DNA of 64,000 bases from Centrapalus pauciflorus (lineage: Eukaryota > Streptophyta > Magnoliopsida > Asterales > Asteraceae), in contig JAANYP010001187.1 in assembly GCA_020465985.1 (NCBI GenBank), positions 124,001 through 188,000 of the forward strand, given 5' to 3'. The translations under genes and the position numbers were made by a program. Below the pieces are notes generated by a model. The model worked only from the letters and a program-made list of their open reading frames with translations, was not told where the DNA came from and ran no database searches. Below, piece after piece: positions 13,101 to 23,400 of the stretch (its first letter is position 1; every line of letters starts with the position of its first letter).

Positions 13101-16100
13101 CCCCTTGAGAAATCAAACACCTCTTCGCTTAGAAGCTGGAAAGCAGTAATCAACATTTAGAGCACATATACTAGAAGAAAGCAACAAGACACGAGACAAG
13201 GTTCAGATATATCAGACATACTTTCAGTATTGCCATGCAGTTCTCACAAAGTGTTTCACTAGTTTTAGCTGCAGTAACCAGATCAGGGATGAAGCTCCGC
13301 CATCTGGCAGGCCACTCATGTTTCAAAATCTGTAAATTCCATTTAAAGGTCATGTCATCCAAATTTTCAATGGCAAAACTAGCATAGCAACAACATACAA
13401 GGGAAGCAAACAACAGCTCACCTGAACTAGTATAATGTTAAGTTTATTAACATACAACCTTTCTTGGCGGAAAGAAACCTCATTACTCGAAAGCTAGATA
13501 CAGGAAAAGTTAACTTGATTTAGAAATGTGACATATATAACATAAGAAGAGAGGATCTCAAAAAATTATGGAAAAAAGACGTATTGTAATCGGTACCTTC
13601 ACTATAACATCAGATATGTAGTTTTTCATTCCATCCCGTTGTTCAACAGGCAACACATTCCATCTATACTTGATAACTCCCTCAAGAACCTGTAGAATTA
13701 AAAAAACCAGTAAATTTTGACTGCCATTATTTCTACATATTTACAGCAAAAAAATGACATAAGATGCACCATTCATGAACACCAAGCACTACCTTTAGAA
13801 TGCATGCACTTGATTTGCAAACATTCTTAATTACTGAAAGGTTTCCCTTTGGGATGCCATTGATTTTCTAATTTTAAGGAGTATTATCCCTCCAGGATTT
13901 TACACCAACCAAAATCCTGAAGTTGGAATGTGGATCTGTAGCATTTGGTTGTCATTTAAACCACATAATGTTTAAAAGAAAACAATTGAGTGGAAACCAA
14001 AAATTCAAAAAGACAGCTGAGCTGACAGCATCAAATCAGGTATCACTCACAAAACTAAAACATGGATATTTACAAAACTTTCAGCATTAAAAAGCAAAGA
14101 TAAAAAAAGGTATGGATGAAGCAAGAAGAAGTAGCACCCCATTTTCTAGACTTCTAGCTTTTACTCACTGCCACTGATTGTTCAGGGCTCAAGAAACCAT
14201 CCAAATTAAATTTACAACATGCAAAAGGTCATGTAAGTAAAACAAGCTCATTTCACTTTAAACATATGAACACTTGCAATACAAACAACTGTTTGCAACT
14301 AGCAGATCATAGAAGATCGAAATAGTGACCTGTAAAGCAAAAAATTTGGTATTCAAGCTCTGTGTATTGGACAGGATGTGAACCACTTGAAGCCACATAT
14401 CTGGGTTGTTTTGCAATTCCCGCAATATATGATCAGCAGCAGTCCTCTGTATTATTAAGATACATGCATGACAAACATAATGAGAACAATATAAACAGAT
14501 CAACACGAAACTAAGAGAATCAGACATCAAAATTGAGATGAATTGAAATAGACCCGTTATTTTAAATAACATTCCTCAACTTCCCATTACTAATTGTAAG
14601 TTATTTTGATTTATATTCCAAATAAATTATATGCAAGCAGCTGCTTACATGATGATGAAGAGCCTTAGTTAACATAAATAACACAGCCAGATATCTTTTA
14701 CATGAATGAATTAGTATATGCATAAAGTTTCTCTTCCAAATTATAATTTTCTGGTTGAACTGTTGAACCAAAACACTGATAATTTACAAGCTCAGCAAAT
14801 AAGAAAACAGTGGGACTCAAAATTCTCTCTGATATCATGATATGCAACATCTGATTCATTGACATCATGGACCCATACATGATTAACTGGAACTCAGCTG
14901 CTGTTTCTACCCACCCTTAAGACTGGTAATGGATCATCACATCTGATGCTTATTATCTACTATCTAAATGTACATTACATAAAGGAGACACTATCAGAAT
15001 AAATTGCCCTTATATGACACCAAAAGTAGCTGGTTTCTCATTGTTTACAAATTTTACTATCAAGTTTTCCACAAAGTATTTGTTTTGCACTTACGCTGTG
15101 TTCCATAAAGGGGTAAATGAGAAGAAACAGAATGGGAAGGATGGAGATGAAAGGAAATACTGATTTTGCCGTGTTCTATTAAAAAAAATTTGTAGTGGAA
15201 ATGACTGCAATGGAAGGAAAAGAGGGCAATTTTCAATCAGCCCAATATTGGGAAGATTTTAGGAAATAGGCGTGAGCGGTGAGCCTTCCCTGGTGTGTTC
15301 TTCTTCCTAATATATTCCTCACTTTCCCATTCTATTACCATCCTTAACCTCATTTTTCATCTCTTTCCATTCCTTTGATGAAGATTTTATGGAACACAGC
15401 GTTTTGCCTGCTCTTCCAATGTTTGCACCTCTTAACGGTTTCCAACATTTTATTCTACATCTATATGAGTGTGTTCACAATTTTTATGAGTTGCTATAAT
15501 CTATTTGGAAGCAGTCCACATATCAGCTGTCATTAGCAATTTCAAATTCAATATTTGATGCAGAACAGCATGTAACTCAGAGAACATAAGCCCTTCCTCA
15601 AGACTACCACATAACTACCAAACTAAGCAGTTAGTTAATGAAGTGATTCTCAACCTTCGAGGAAACTTCTGATCCACTGCGTACATATTCTGTCTATTTT
15701 CTGCTTCCTATGTCAGCAAATATATGTTTTTCATCGTAACTAAGGAAACATGAAAGTCGAAATTCAAGTCAAATTACTCAAAGAGCATGAAGAAACGTGG
15801 ATCCTAGCAACTAAGCAACGTAACAAAAAGATTGTAACCCAGGATCATCGTAAAAATAGTAATAATACTAACTTGTTACCGAACCAATTATCATCTGTCT
15901 ATCAGCAATTTCATTTGGCAATATCTGAGGGAGTGCAAATACTTACATATCAAAATACTAAATTGCTCCAAAAATGTTCAAAATTGAGGTGAGTAGGTGA
16001 GATGTAAAAAAGAAGATACACATCAAGAGTGTCCTGAATTAAAACCATTTGCTACAGTTAACACAACAATAAGGTCTTAAGTTTAATTCTTAACCACTTC

Positions 16101-16441
16101 CTACAACCAATCAATCACGCATGCAAAGACGCTCAAAGAAACGCTCCTCTCTGTACCATAACAGAACAAACAATGCACGAACATCCTCACATTACAAAAA
16201 TCCCGTTCCAATCCAATCCATTACTAAATACAAAAACTCACAAATATTGTTCAATTGCATCACATTTGACATTCCTCCTTCAGTTTCTCATATAAAGCAA
16301 AAAAAAAAAAAGTAAATTAGGATAAAAGGAATTAGAACAAACCTCGTCTTTAGATCCGGTGCCATAGAAGGCAGCAACGGTAGCATCAAGTAAAGCAACA
16401 TCAATCGGTTGACTTAAATCCCTAAGCTTCTCCGCCGCCAT
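3513..16441 (-). CDS. XPO1: Exportin-1 (XPO1/CRM1), nuclear export receptor, 31 coding exons, 1079 aa
   Basis: Karyopherin-beta receptor that binds leucine-rich nuclear export signals together with Ran-GTP and carries cargo through nuclear pores. Coding exons in gene order, given as + coordinates: 16343-16441, 14330-14446, 13597-13689, 13422-13493, 13222-13329, 13053-13135, 11993-12131, 11832-11900, 11661-11738, 11447-11509, 11306-11350, 10434-10541, 10126-10233, 9703-9906, 9376-9435, 8230-8340, 8033-8130, 7755-7863, 7265-7330, 6940-7038, 6741-6821, 6556-6645, 6290-6375, 5916-6179, 5654-5720, 5413-5523, 5103-5210, 4888-5025, 4677-4814, 4501-4605, 3513-3635. They total 3240 nt and the frame is kept throughout. 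The start is MAAEKLRDLSQPIDVALLDA and the end is IAPNEIQDEMVDL. The NTLCWAIGSISG motif holds the NES-groove cysteine (about residue 505) that leptomycin B attacks in other CRM1 proteins. The acidic-loop motif VLIVEDENGNIVRE (residues ~437-450) is present. The N-terminal part is the importin-beta-like domain; the rest is HEAT repeats. Length matches plant XPO1 (about 1075 aa). Introns 11, 16 and 21 have GC donors. No exon is broken. Confidence 0.97.
3671..3735. repeat. Compound (AT)n(AC)n(AT)n microsatellite in the last XPO1 intron
   Basis: About 19 AT units run into about 8 AC units and a short second AT run. It lies just upstream, in gene direction, of the final XPO1 exon acceptor at 3636. 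Confidence 0.9.
3764..4012. mobile_element. MITE in the last XPO1 intron
   Basis: The left end TTGTGAGACATGTGAGAAGC followed by ACTATGATTCA is mirrored by the right end, which on the minus strand reads TTGAGAAGTATGAGAAGCAC followed by TGTGATTCA. The 30-bp inverted termini enclose an AT-rich interior with several 'attgattca' repeats. The flanks are TA-rich, so the target duplication is ambiguous. Confidence 0.65.
4051..4100. repeat. AC/AT microsatellite cluster with a CACGTG palindrome
   Basis: (AC)n, then mixed ATAC units, then (AC)n running directly into (GT)n through a CACGTG centre at about 4095. It forms a short perfect palindrome inside an XPO1 intron. Confidence 0.8.
5770..5885 (+). 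mobile_element. Possible tRNA-derived SINE fragment in XPO1 intron 24
   Basis: The intron (5721-5915) contains GGGTTCAAAACCC at about 5848-5860, a good match to a polymerase III B box (GGTTCRANNCC). A short A-rich tail follows near 5877-5884. GCAAATT occurs at both 5763-5769 and 5886-5892 and may be the target duplication. The A box is less clear, so the element may be 5'-truncated or diverged. Confidence 0.45.
7067..7182. repeat. (AC)n(ATAC)n(AT)n compound microsatellite in XPO1 intron 19
   Basis: About 12 AC units, then about 11 ATAC tetramers, then about 24 AT units in one uninterrupted tract of roughly 115 bp. Confidence 0.95.
10864..11056. mobile_element. MITE in XPO1 intron 11
   Basis: The left end GGCATCTCCGATGGAGAACC and the right end (minus strand GAGCAACTCCAATGAGGGG) are imperfect inverted copies of the GAGCATCTCCAATGGAG-type terminus common in plant MITEs. 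Length is about 190 bp and it is non-coding. The host intron is the one that uses a GC donor. Confidence 0.6.
12207..12612. repeat. Tandem duplication (period about 202 bp) in XPO1 intron 6
   Basis: The segment starting CCGCTCCTACCAATCAAATT at 12210 recurs as CCACTCCTAACAATCAAATT at 12412. Similarity continues through 'gacttcaagcaacaaa', 'ttaccaccacca' and 'ttttgcagtttcc'. Copies differ at scattered positions. A further duplicated phrase, GGGTCATCCAGAACAATGTG, occurs at about 12733 and 12918 in the same intron. Confidence 0.85.
15093..15401. mobile_element. MITE in XPO1 intron 1
   Basis: The left terminus ACGCTGTGTTCCATAAAG is matched by the right terminus TTTTATGGAACACAGCG, an almost perfect 16-bp inverted repeat. 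A partial internal copy (GCCGTGTTCTAT) lies near 15169. It is about 310 bp and non-coding. The superfamily is undetermined because no clean target duplication is visible. Confidence 0.7.
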
Positions 16442-16760
16442 GGGAGAGAAAGTATGAAGTGTCTAAACCCTAGATGAAACCGTGGAGAGAGTGTGAAGTG
16501 TTTAAACCCTAGAGTGGAGAAATTATGGAAAACTTTGAAGCAGGGTATTGTACGGAAGAAGAAACCCTAGGGGAGGAGGAGGAGGAGCAAAAGGAGGGAG
16601 AAGAAGATGGTATATACAGATTCTAGAAGAAAAAGATAATAACAATAATAAATAATTAAATAATTAAATTAAAAAAAGACAGCTTTAAAATGAAGCAGAA
16701 GAAATAGGAGAGAGAGAGAGAGATTGTGTTTGAAAAGGAGACCTTCCCTCCTTTTTATTA
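16442..16760 (-). promoter_or_regulatory. XPO1 leader and promoter-proximal region with three telo-box-like motifs
   Basis: Upstream of the ATG the minus strand is CT-rich (the + strand shows GGAGGAGGAGGAGG and GAGAGAGAGAG runs). AAACCCTA occurs at 16465-16472, 16504-16511 and 16562-16569. This is the plant telo-box, often found near starts of genes active in dividing cells. The first two lie in a duplicated segment of about 40 bp (GTGAAGTGT.TAAACCCTAGA). The transcription start cannot be fixed from sequence alone. Confidence 0.5.
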
Positions 16761-16936
16761 TGTCACGAGTAATTTTAAGAGACAATTTAAAATGTTTTGG
16801 ATTTACGTTTCAAAGAATTTATAACATTTTTAAATTAATAATTTTAAATTTATTAAGTTAATATATATGTATTATATAGGTTGACTTAATAATTATTTAA
16901 AAATAAATATTTGTAATATATAGATGATAATAATAA

Positions 16937-17280
16937 GAGTTTAATATGAAAATCAACATATTTGTACGCTTTTTACTGTTTCATTCTTTTAGCTTAATTT
17001 TTTCTAATAAAGTTTTCAGGTTATTATTTTCATTCTCGTTTTCAAAAAAGTTTTGTTTTTTTCATAATCAACTCTGTCTTTTTTTATATAAAAAAACCAA
17101 CATGTTACATGTTTTACTTTTTCTTCAAAAATACTCAAACTTGAAGATTTTTTTAGGAAAAAAAAAATCTTGAAAATCACAAACAAATAAATAACTTGAT
17201 AATTTAATTGGTAAAAATAACACGAATGGACTAAACTGCAAAAATGTAAAAAAACATGTTGGCTTTTTAATATTAAACCC
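16937..17280. mobile_element. Mutator-like MITE, GGGTTTAATATG family, with 9-bp duplication
   Basis: The left end is GAGTTTAATATGAAAATCAAC; the right end read in reverse is GGGTTTAATATTAAAAAGCC. TAATAATAA flanks both sides (16928-16936 and 17281-17289), although the right flank runs into a TAA microsatellite. Internal phrases such as 'aaaaagttttgttttttt.cataat.aac' are shared with the copy at 60231-60570. Confidence 0.7.
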
Positions 17281-17334
17281 TAATAATAATAATAATAATA
17301 ATAATAATTATTATTATTATTATTATTATTATTA

Positions 17335-17369
<35 letters not shown>
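17281..17369. repeat. Palindromic (TAA)n(TTA)n microsatellite
   Basis: About nine TAA units run directly into about 19 TTA/ATT units with one G interruption. The junction is self-complementary, so the tract can fold as a hairpin. Confidence 0.9.
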
Positions 17370-17508
17370 AATTAGAGTTTATATAACTATGATTAATTAA
17401 TTATTAATTACTAAATTAGTTAAGTTAAATTTTAATAAAATGAATTTGATTTGATTTAAACTTAAATTTAAATTTAAATTAAAATGTAGTATATAACATG
17501 AAAAATTG

Positions 17509-17673
17509 ATGTGACATCTCACATTGGTGGACGAGATTAACCAAAAAATCTTAAGGGTGATGTAACTCTCCTCCAACAGGACGCGCTTTAGAATGAAAAC
17601 AAAACCGTGAGGCACCATGTTGTGATGCCAAAACGGATAATATTCTGTCCCGATGGACTTGGGCTGTTACAAC
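17509..17673 (+). mobile_element. Short LTR-like remnant (TG...CA)
   Basis: Starts TGTGACATCTCACATTGG and ends GACTTGGGCTGTTACA. The phrases 'cacattggtgga', 'aaccgtgaggc', 'atgccaaa.cggataatatt' and 'gacttgggctgttaca' resemble a short LTR type common in many plant genomes. No coding part and no clean target duplication were found, so it is probably a solo or truncated LTR. Confidence 0.5.
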
Positions 17674-17689
17674 CAAACCTAAATCTGGA

Positions 17690-18340
17690 CAGTGCTAAAA
17701 CTGTTGTTTTAAATCAGCGGCTGACTGATTTAATCAGCTATTACGTTCTTGGTTTTTATGACAATTAATTTTTTTGATTGATAATAAAGAGTATAAAATA
17801 TTCATATTATTAAGTCTTTTGATTATAATTAAAAGATGATTAAATTGTTGTTACAACTCATCTCCTATATAAAAATAGAGATGCAAACACCAAGACACAA
17901 TCGAAAAACACACACATTGATAGCAGTTTTTCTTAATTCTTTCTAGATCGAAGAACATGAATAACTCCGTCGAATTTTCAGGCAAGTTGGTTCAATTCCG
18001 GCAGTACGTACTTCTTAGGCTGTTGTACCCGGGGAAACAGACTTGAATCCAATTTAAGATAATCGTATCAAACACGAGCCTCAGCTTTCCATTTATGAAA
18101 AGTAGGTTGTTATTTCTTACAACTAACCTAATTCTAAATTTCGTATTAATGTTTCGTACCTTTGATCTTTTAAGGGTTTCATTGAATAAGCAACTTCCGT
18201 TTTGGTTCCAGTCACCGTCATGGATGTGCTTCGGTGATCGCAGCCGCCAAAATTTGATCGTTTTTGAAAAAAATTTCTTTAAGTCATGTTTTTTAGTACA
18301 CTATTTAAAGCTCATCTAACATATCAGGAGCAGGATATAT
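17690..18340 (+). mobile_element. Copia-type LTR-like sequence with TATA box
   Basis: A TATA box (CTATATAAAAATAG, about 17865-17878) is followed by a 170-bp segment, 17916-18088, with GATAGCAGTTTTTCTTAATT and 'cgaattttcaggcaagttgg'. That segment recurs at 29377-29545 with about 90 percent identity by eye. The second copy lies directly 5' of the decayed Ty1/copia element, so I infer LTR or leader sequence. The outer limits here are not defined. Confidence 0.5.
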
Positions 18341-18386
18341 CGGCTTTCCCTTTTCATAGAAAATAAGAGGTGTCACTTTAGGAAAG

Positions 18387-18595
18387 TGTAACATCCATTA
18401 ATTTAATTAGCATTATTTTAGCCTAATTATATAATTTTATGTTAATTAAACAGTGTCGTTAAAAAATGTATATTAAGCTTGGGTTAAATCTAATTATATA
18501 AGTTAAGGTTAAGGGGTGTGAAATGCAATTAAACCAAAGTGTTATTATCATAACACGTATCTAAACAACTGATGAAACATTTTTCATAGTCTATT
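18387..18595 (+). mobile_element. Left part of an older gypsy LTR split by element 1
   Basis: Begins TGTAACATCCATTAATTTAA, resembling the TGTAACACCC / TGTAACAACC starts of the two gypsy LTRs here. Removing element 1 joins 18595 to 26892 and gives one continuous sequence. That sequence carries an AAGGTAAC donor-like site at about 27038, at the place where the intact LTRs have AGGTAAGAA. This supports one older LTR interrupted by element 1. Confidence 0.5.
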
Positions 18596-20309
18596 TGTAA
18601 CACCCCGACTCCCGAGCAGGTACGTGTAATTATCCTATTGACTAATTATAATAGTGATTATTGCGTTGGTCCAATTGCGTCCCGTATAGTGGATTATACG
18701 TGTCGGGACGGGGGATTACGTGGATTCGGGATATAATTTTAGCGGATAAATTATAATTATGGATTCACGAGATTAAATGGGATTTAATGATATAAATAGT
18801 GGATTTTTGATATTGGGGTCGGGTATCGGTGTCGAACCCGCGATATAACGGGATCCGTTTAGTTACGTATATGTGTGTGACGTCCATTCCTATCTTCTCC
18901 TTTATGCAATTTCAGAGAAAAGTGTGTGCGTGTGTGAACCTACTCTGCTGGAGTTTGAATTGGAGCCAAGGCAAGTGATTCAAGTGCTGAAATTGGATCA
19001 AAATCTTCCCTTTTGTGTTCTTGGAGGTTCAAGGTAAGAAACCCCTAGATTGAATCTGATTTTGTGTGTTAAACATTGGGATGTGTTGGGAATTGGTGTA
19101 ACTATGTTGTGGAAGTGTTTTGGTATCATTTTTGTGAGTTCTGGTTGCTGGAAATCGGAGTTTGGGGGGGGGTTAAAACCCCCTGGACAGAACTGAAACA
19201 GCGAACAGGGGACTGCTGTTCGTCGTGAGCGCGGTCGCGACGCGCTAAGCGCGGCCGCGATGTTCTTGGGGAGCGCGGGCCAGTGCGGCCGCGATCGGGC
19301 TTCTGCGGGCTTGGGTCGGTTTGGGCTTTGGGGGTCCGTTGGGTTGTTTTGTGGGTTCATTTGGGTATATTAACAGTTATGGGATAATTGAGATTAATCT
19401 GGGAGAATTAATTTGTGTACAGGGATTCCCAGAGATTGTTACGGGCCGGGTTCGGATCAATCAGTTAGGGAGATTGTGCAGGGTGATCCAGGTGAGTACG
19501 CGAGACTTTTTCCAAAGACTAGTCGTTGTCTTTCGAGTCTTTTGTGTTAATATTTCATATGTGATTATATGAATTGTTTGGGCACTGCGAGTTGCCCCTC
19601 AGGTATGATCTTTCTTTCTTACTATGTGTTATATTTGAGATCCATTACTATATATTGCGATGAGTATCGTGGGAGCTGTGTAGCTCTGTTTGACCCTGTG
19701 AAGGGTTCCCATATATATATATATGCGGCCGTTATTCCTGTTAGCTTCCACGGGCGTGGTTTGGCTCCAGGGGGGGGAGGGATCCCCAATTGAGATGAGT
19801 ATCTCGTTCTGTATTGGATCTCTAGGGTCTCTGAGTAGAGACTCGCTGGCATGTGTTATGCCGTGTAGTGTAGGGTTGCCATGTGACATGCGATGTGTGA
19901 TTATGTGAATTGTGCAGTGTCTAACCCTTGTGTACTCACGAGCTGCGAAGCTTACGTATTCGAGTCTGATGTGTGTATCAGGGGGACCAAAGATAGGACC
20001 GCCAGCTCCTGAGCGACGATAGGAGCTTGACTTGCTGCGATCGGGAGATTGTGCTTTTGTTATCTGTACGTGATACTTTGCTAGAAACTTTGGGACAAAT
20101 GATACTGGGTTGTATGTGAATATTTGGGTCCGGGTCGGGTTTTGTATGTCGGGTTGACTTCGGGATATTACGGTTAATGTTTGTGTAAAATGTTTTAATT
20201 AATCAGTGTTTGTGTAAACCTTGACATTGGGATATGGATTGTGATTGCGTTAATGCCACATGTGTATTGTAAATGACGTGGCTTTTAGTTGGGATTAGAG
20301 GGTGTTACA
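18596..20309 (+). repeat. 5' LTR of element 1
   Basis: 1714 bp, TG...CA ends. A TATA-like motif TATAAATAG lies at 18791-18799. A strong splice-donor-like site, AAG|GTAAGAA, is at 19031-19040 and another, CAG|GTGAGTAC, at about 19489-19499. A GC-rich block at 19228-19305 holds two GCGGCCGC sites. A small hairpin, AGCTCCT...AGGAGCT, lies near 20005-20028. Confidence 0.95.
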
Positions 20310-20313
20310 TGTA

Positions 20314-20331
20314 TGGTATCAGAGCTTGTGG
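20314..20331 (+). other. Primer-binding site of element 1 (initiator tRNA-Met type)
   Basis: TGGTATCAGAGCTTGTGG starts four bases after the 5' LTR end. TGGTATCAGAGC matches the 3' end of plant initiator tRNA-Met in complement. Confidence 0.9.
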
Positions 20332-20493
20332 TTTTAGTATTGAGTATCAGTGGATGTTTGAGCTTAGACCGTGTTCAGATTCTTGGGGAGTATTCCGGTG
20401 ACGGATACTAGAGGATTTAATTATCCTGGCTTAGTGTATAACGCTGGGAGACCTATTTCTTGTGCTTAATTGCCTTGTTTTGTGCAGATCAGT

Positions 20494-23400
20494 ATGGCAG
20501 ACCAGGGAGAGGGTGCTGGCGCGGGTAAGCCGCCGGGTGATGATGAGTATATCCGCAAGTCAGAGTTGCTTGGGGTTCTTACAGAGTTCTATAGACAGCA
20601 GAGAGAGCTGGAGAGAGAGCAGGGACGTGATACAGGGCCACGTACTGGGGATGGTCAGGATACGGGCACGGGTGCAGGTGCCTCTTCCTCTACATCTCAG
20701 CGAGGGGGTTCATTTAAGGATTTCATGACTGGGAATCCTCCAGAGTTCAGAGGCGGGGGTGAGCCAGGGATGGCACTCGCGTGGGAGCGCGAGATTGAGT
20801 CTGCATTTCGGGTTGCTCATGTGGACCCGAAAGACATGGTAGGGTATGCCACGTATCAGTTGAGGGGTGGAGCCTCACAGTGGTGGAGATCTATCGAGTC
20901 TTCCCTGTCTGATTCTCGTGCATATGCGATGTCCTGGGCTCAGTTTAAGGACATGTTTGAAATTCAGTATGCACCCCGTGATGAGCAGCGAGAGATGGAG
21001 CGCCGTTTCCTCCACTTACAGCAGAGGGATCTGTCCGTGCAGCAGTATGTGGATCGCTTCAATGAGTACTCCCAGTTCGCGCCGCAGCATGTGAATACAG
21101 AGAGGCGCAAGGCCGATGCCTTTGTTGACGGCCTGAGACCAGACATCAGGGAGTTCGTGGGATTACAGGAGACGTCATCTTTTGCCAGGGCGCTAGAATT
21201 AGCTCGCATGAGAGAGCGAGAGATCGAGAGGCAGCGAGAGCAGCCGCCCACCCAGAGACAGCGCACGGGGACTTCTGAGCAGTCCAGTTACTGGCGAGAG
21301 CCGAGGGAGCAGCAGCCCGAACAGGGCCGTCATCAGGAGCAGAGTTTAGGTCCGCGTAGGGACCAAGGCAGGGACAGAGGCAGAGATAGAGGTCGGGATG
21401 AGAGATCCCGGGGACAGGGCCAGAGAGGCAGTCATGCGGCCAGTCAGAGCAGTGTTGGGCAGGGGTCCCGGGCATCGGGGAGTAGAGCTGACAGTTTATC
21501 CGGAGAGCGAGATTGTCCGAGATGCCACCGCAGGCATGCCGGACCATGTGCCAGTGATCAGTTTCGGTGTTTTAGATGTGGTCAGTTCGGCCACACAGCT
21601 ACAGCCTGCACAGCCCCAGAGGCATTATGCTTCCGATGTGGGAAGCCGGGCCATCGCATGAGAGACTGCCCAGAGACAGCGCCAGCAGTACCGGGAGCGA
21701 GCACGAGTGGTGCTAGAGTCGAGCCTTCTTCTTCCACCTCCCGCAGGGATGCAGCTCCGAGAGCCAGAGGCCGGGTGTTCCAGGCCACAGCTGAGGAGGC
21801 CAGAGATGCTCCAGATGTTGTTACGGGTACGTATATTCTAAATGGCTTGCGTGCGCGAGTCTTATTTGATTCTGGAGCCGATCGCTCTTATGTGTCAGTG
21901 TCCTTCTGTGCTTATTTTACTGTTGTTCCTACTGTACTATCTGTGCCATTGATTGTCGAGAGGGTAGACGGCAGTACCGCTTTAGTGAGCCGTATTTATC
22001 GAGAGTGTGTACTCGAGATCGATACTCACCGATTCTTGATCGATTTACTGCCTATCGAGATCAGCAGTTTCGATGTGATCGTCGGTATGGACTGGATGAC
22101 AGCCCGTCAGGCAGATATTCTTTGTGCAAAGAAGATGATCAGGATACCGATTTCTGAGACCGAGGTCGTGACAGTTTACGGGGAGAGGCGAAAGGGCGAG
22201 ATTGGGATCATCTCGATGGTTAGAGCTCAGAGATATGTGACGAAAGGTTGTGAAACCTTCTTGGCTTATGTGATTGACGCCCAGAAGGAAAAGACGAAGG
22301 TAGGGGATGTACCTGTAGTGCGAGACTACCCTGAGGTATTCCCAGATGAGCTACCTGGGCTACCGCCAGATCGCCAGGTAGAGTTCCGGATCGACCTTAT
22401 CCCTGGAGCGGTGCCGATTGCGAAGACGCCTTACAGGCTGGCACCCACTGAGATGCGAGAGATGATGACTCAGCTTCAGGAGTTGCTGGATAGGGGATTT
22501 ATCCGTCCGAGCTCATCACCGTGGGGAGCACCGGTGTTGTTTGTGAAGAAGAAAGACGGTACCATGCGAATGTGTATCGACTATCGGGAGTTAAATAAAG
22601 TGACAGTGAAGAATAGATATCCACTTCCGCGAATCGACGATTTATTCGATCAGCTACAGGGATCTAGCTTCTTCTCGAAGATTGATTTGCGATCTGGATA
22701 TCATCAGCTGAAGGTCAGGGAAGAGGATGTGCCCAAGACAGCCTTCAGGACGCGCTATGGACACTATGAGTTTCTAGTCATGCCATTCGGACTGACTAAC
22801 GCACCCGCAGCCTTCATGGATTTGATGAATAGGGTGTGTAGAGCCATGTTGGATCGATTTGTGATCGTGTTCATAGACGACATATTGATCTACTCGAGGA
22901 GCGCTGAGGAGCATGAGCAGCACTTGAGGGAGGTCCTAAGCGTGCTGCAGAAAGAGAGACTTTATGCGAAATTTTCGAAGTGCGAGTTTTGGCTCCGAGA
23001 AGTGCAGTTCTTGGGCCATATTGTGAGCAGCGAGGGCATCAAAGTGGATCCTGCGAAGATCGAGGCTGTGATGAGTTGGGAGCAGCCTAAGACCGTGCCA
23101 GAGATTCGTAGTTTCCTGGGATTAGCAGGCTACTACAGACGGTTCATTCAGAATTTTTCGCGGATAGCCATGCCGTTGACGAGATTGACACGGCAGGGCG
23201 TACCATTCGAGTGGAATGACGAGCAGGAGACTGCCTTTGCCGAGTTGAGAGCTCGATTGTGCCAGGCGCCGGTGTTAGCCTTGCCCGAGGGTACGGATGA
23301 TTTCGCTGTGTACTGTGATGCATCAGGGACAGGGTTGGGTTGTGTGTTGATGCAGCGGGGCAAGGTGATTGCCTACGCTTCGAGACAGCTGAAGACATAT

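Noticed and set aside
17281..17369. Palindromic TAA/TTA tract as a functional hairpin or terminator
   Set aside because: Ordinary microsatellite expansion next to a MITE end explains it.
20470..20493. Earlier start for element 1 gag
   Set aside because: The codon at 20470 is TTG; the first ATG in frame is at 20494, followed by MADQGEGAG.
23144..23398. Minus-strand frames inside the gypsy RT region
   Set aside because: Shadows of the strongly supported + strand polyprotein, with no independent motifs or context.
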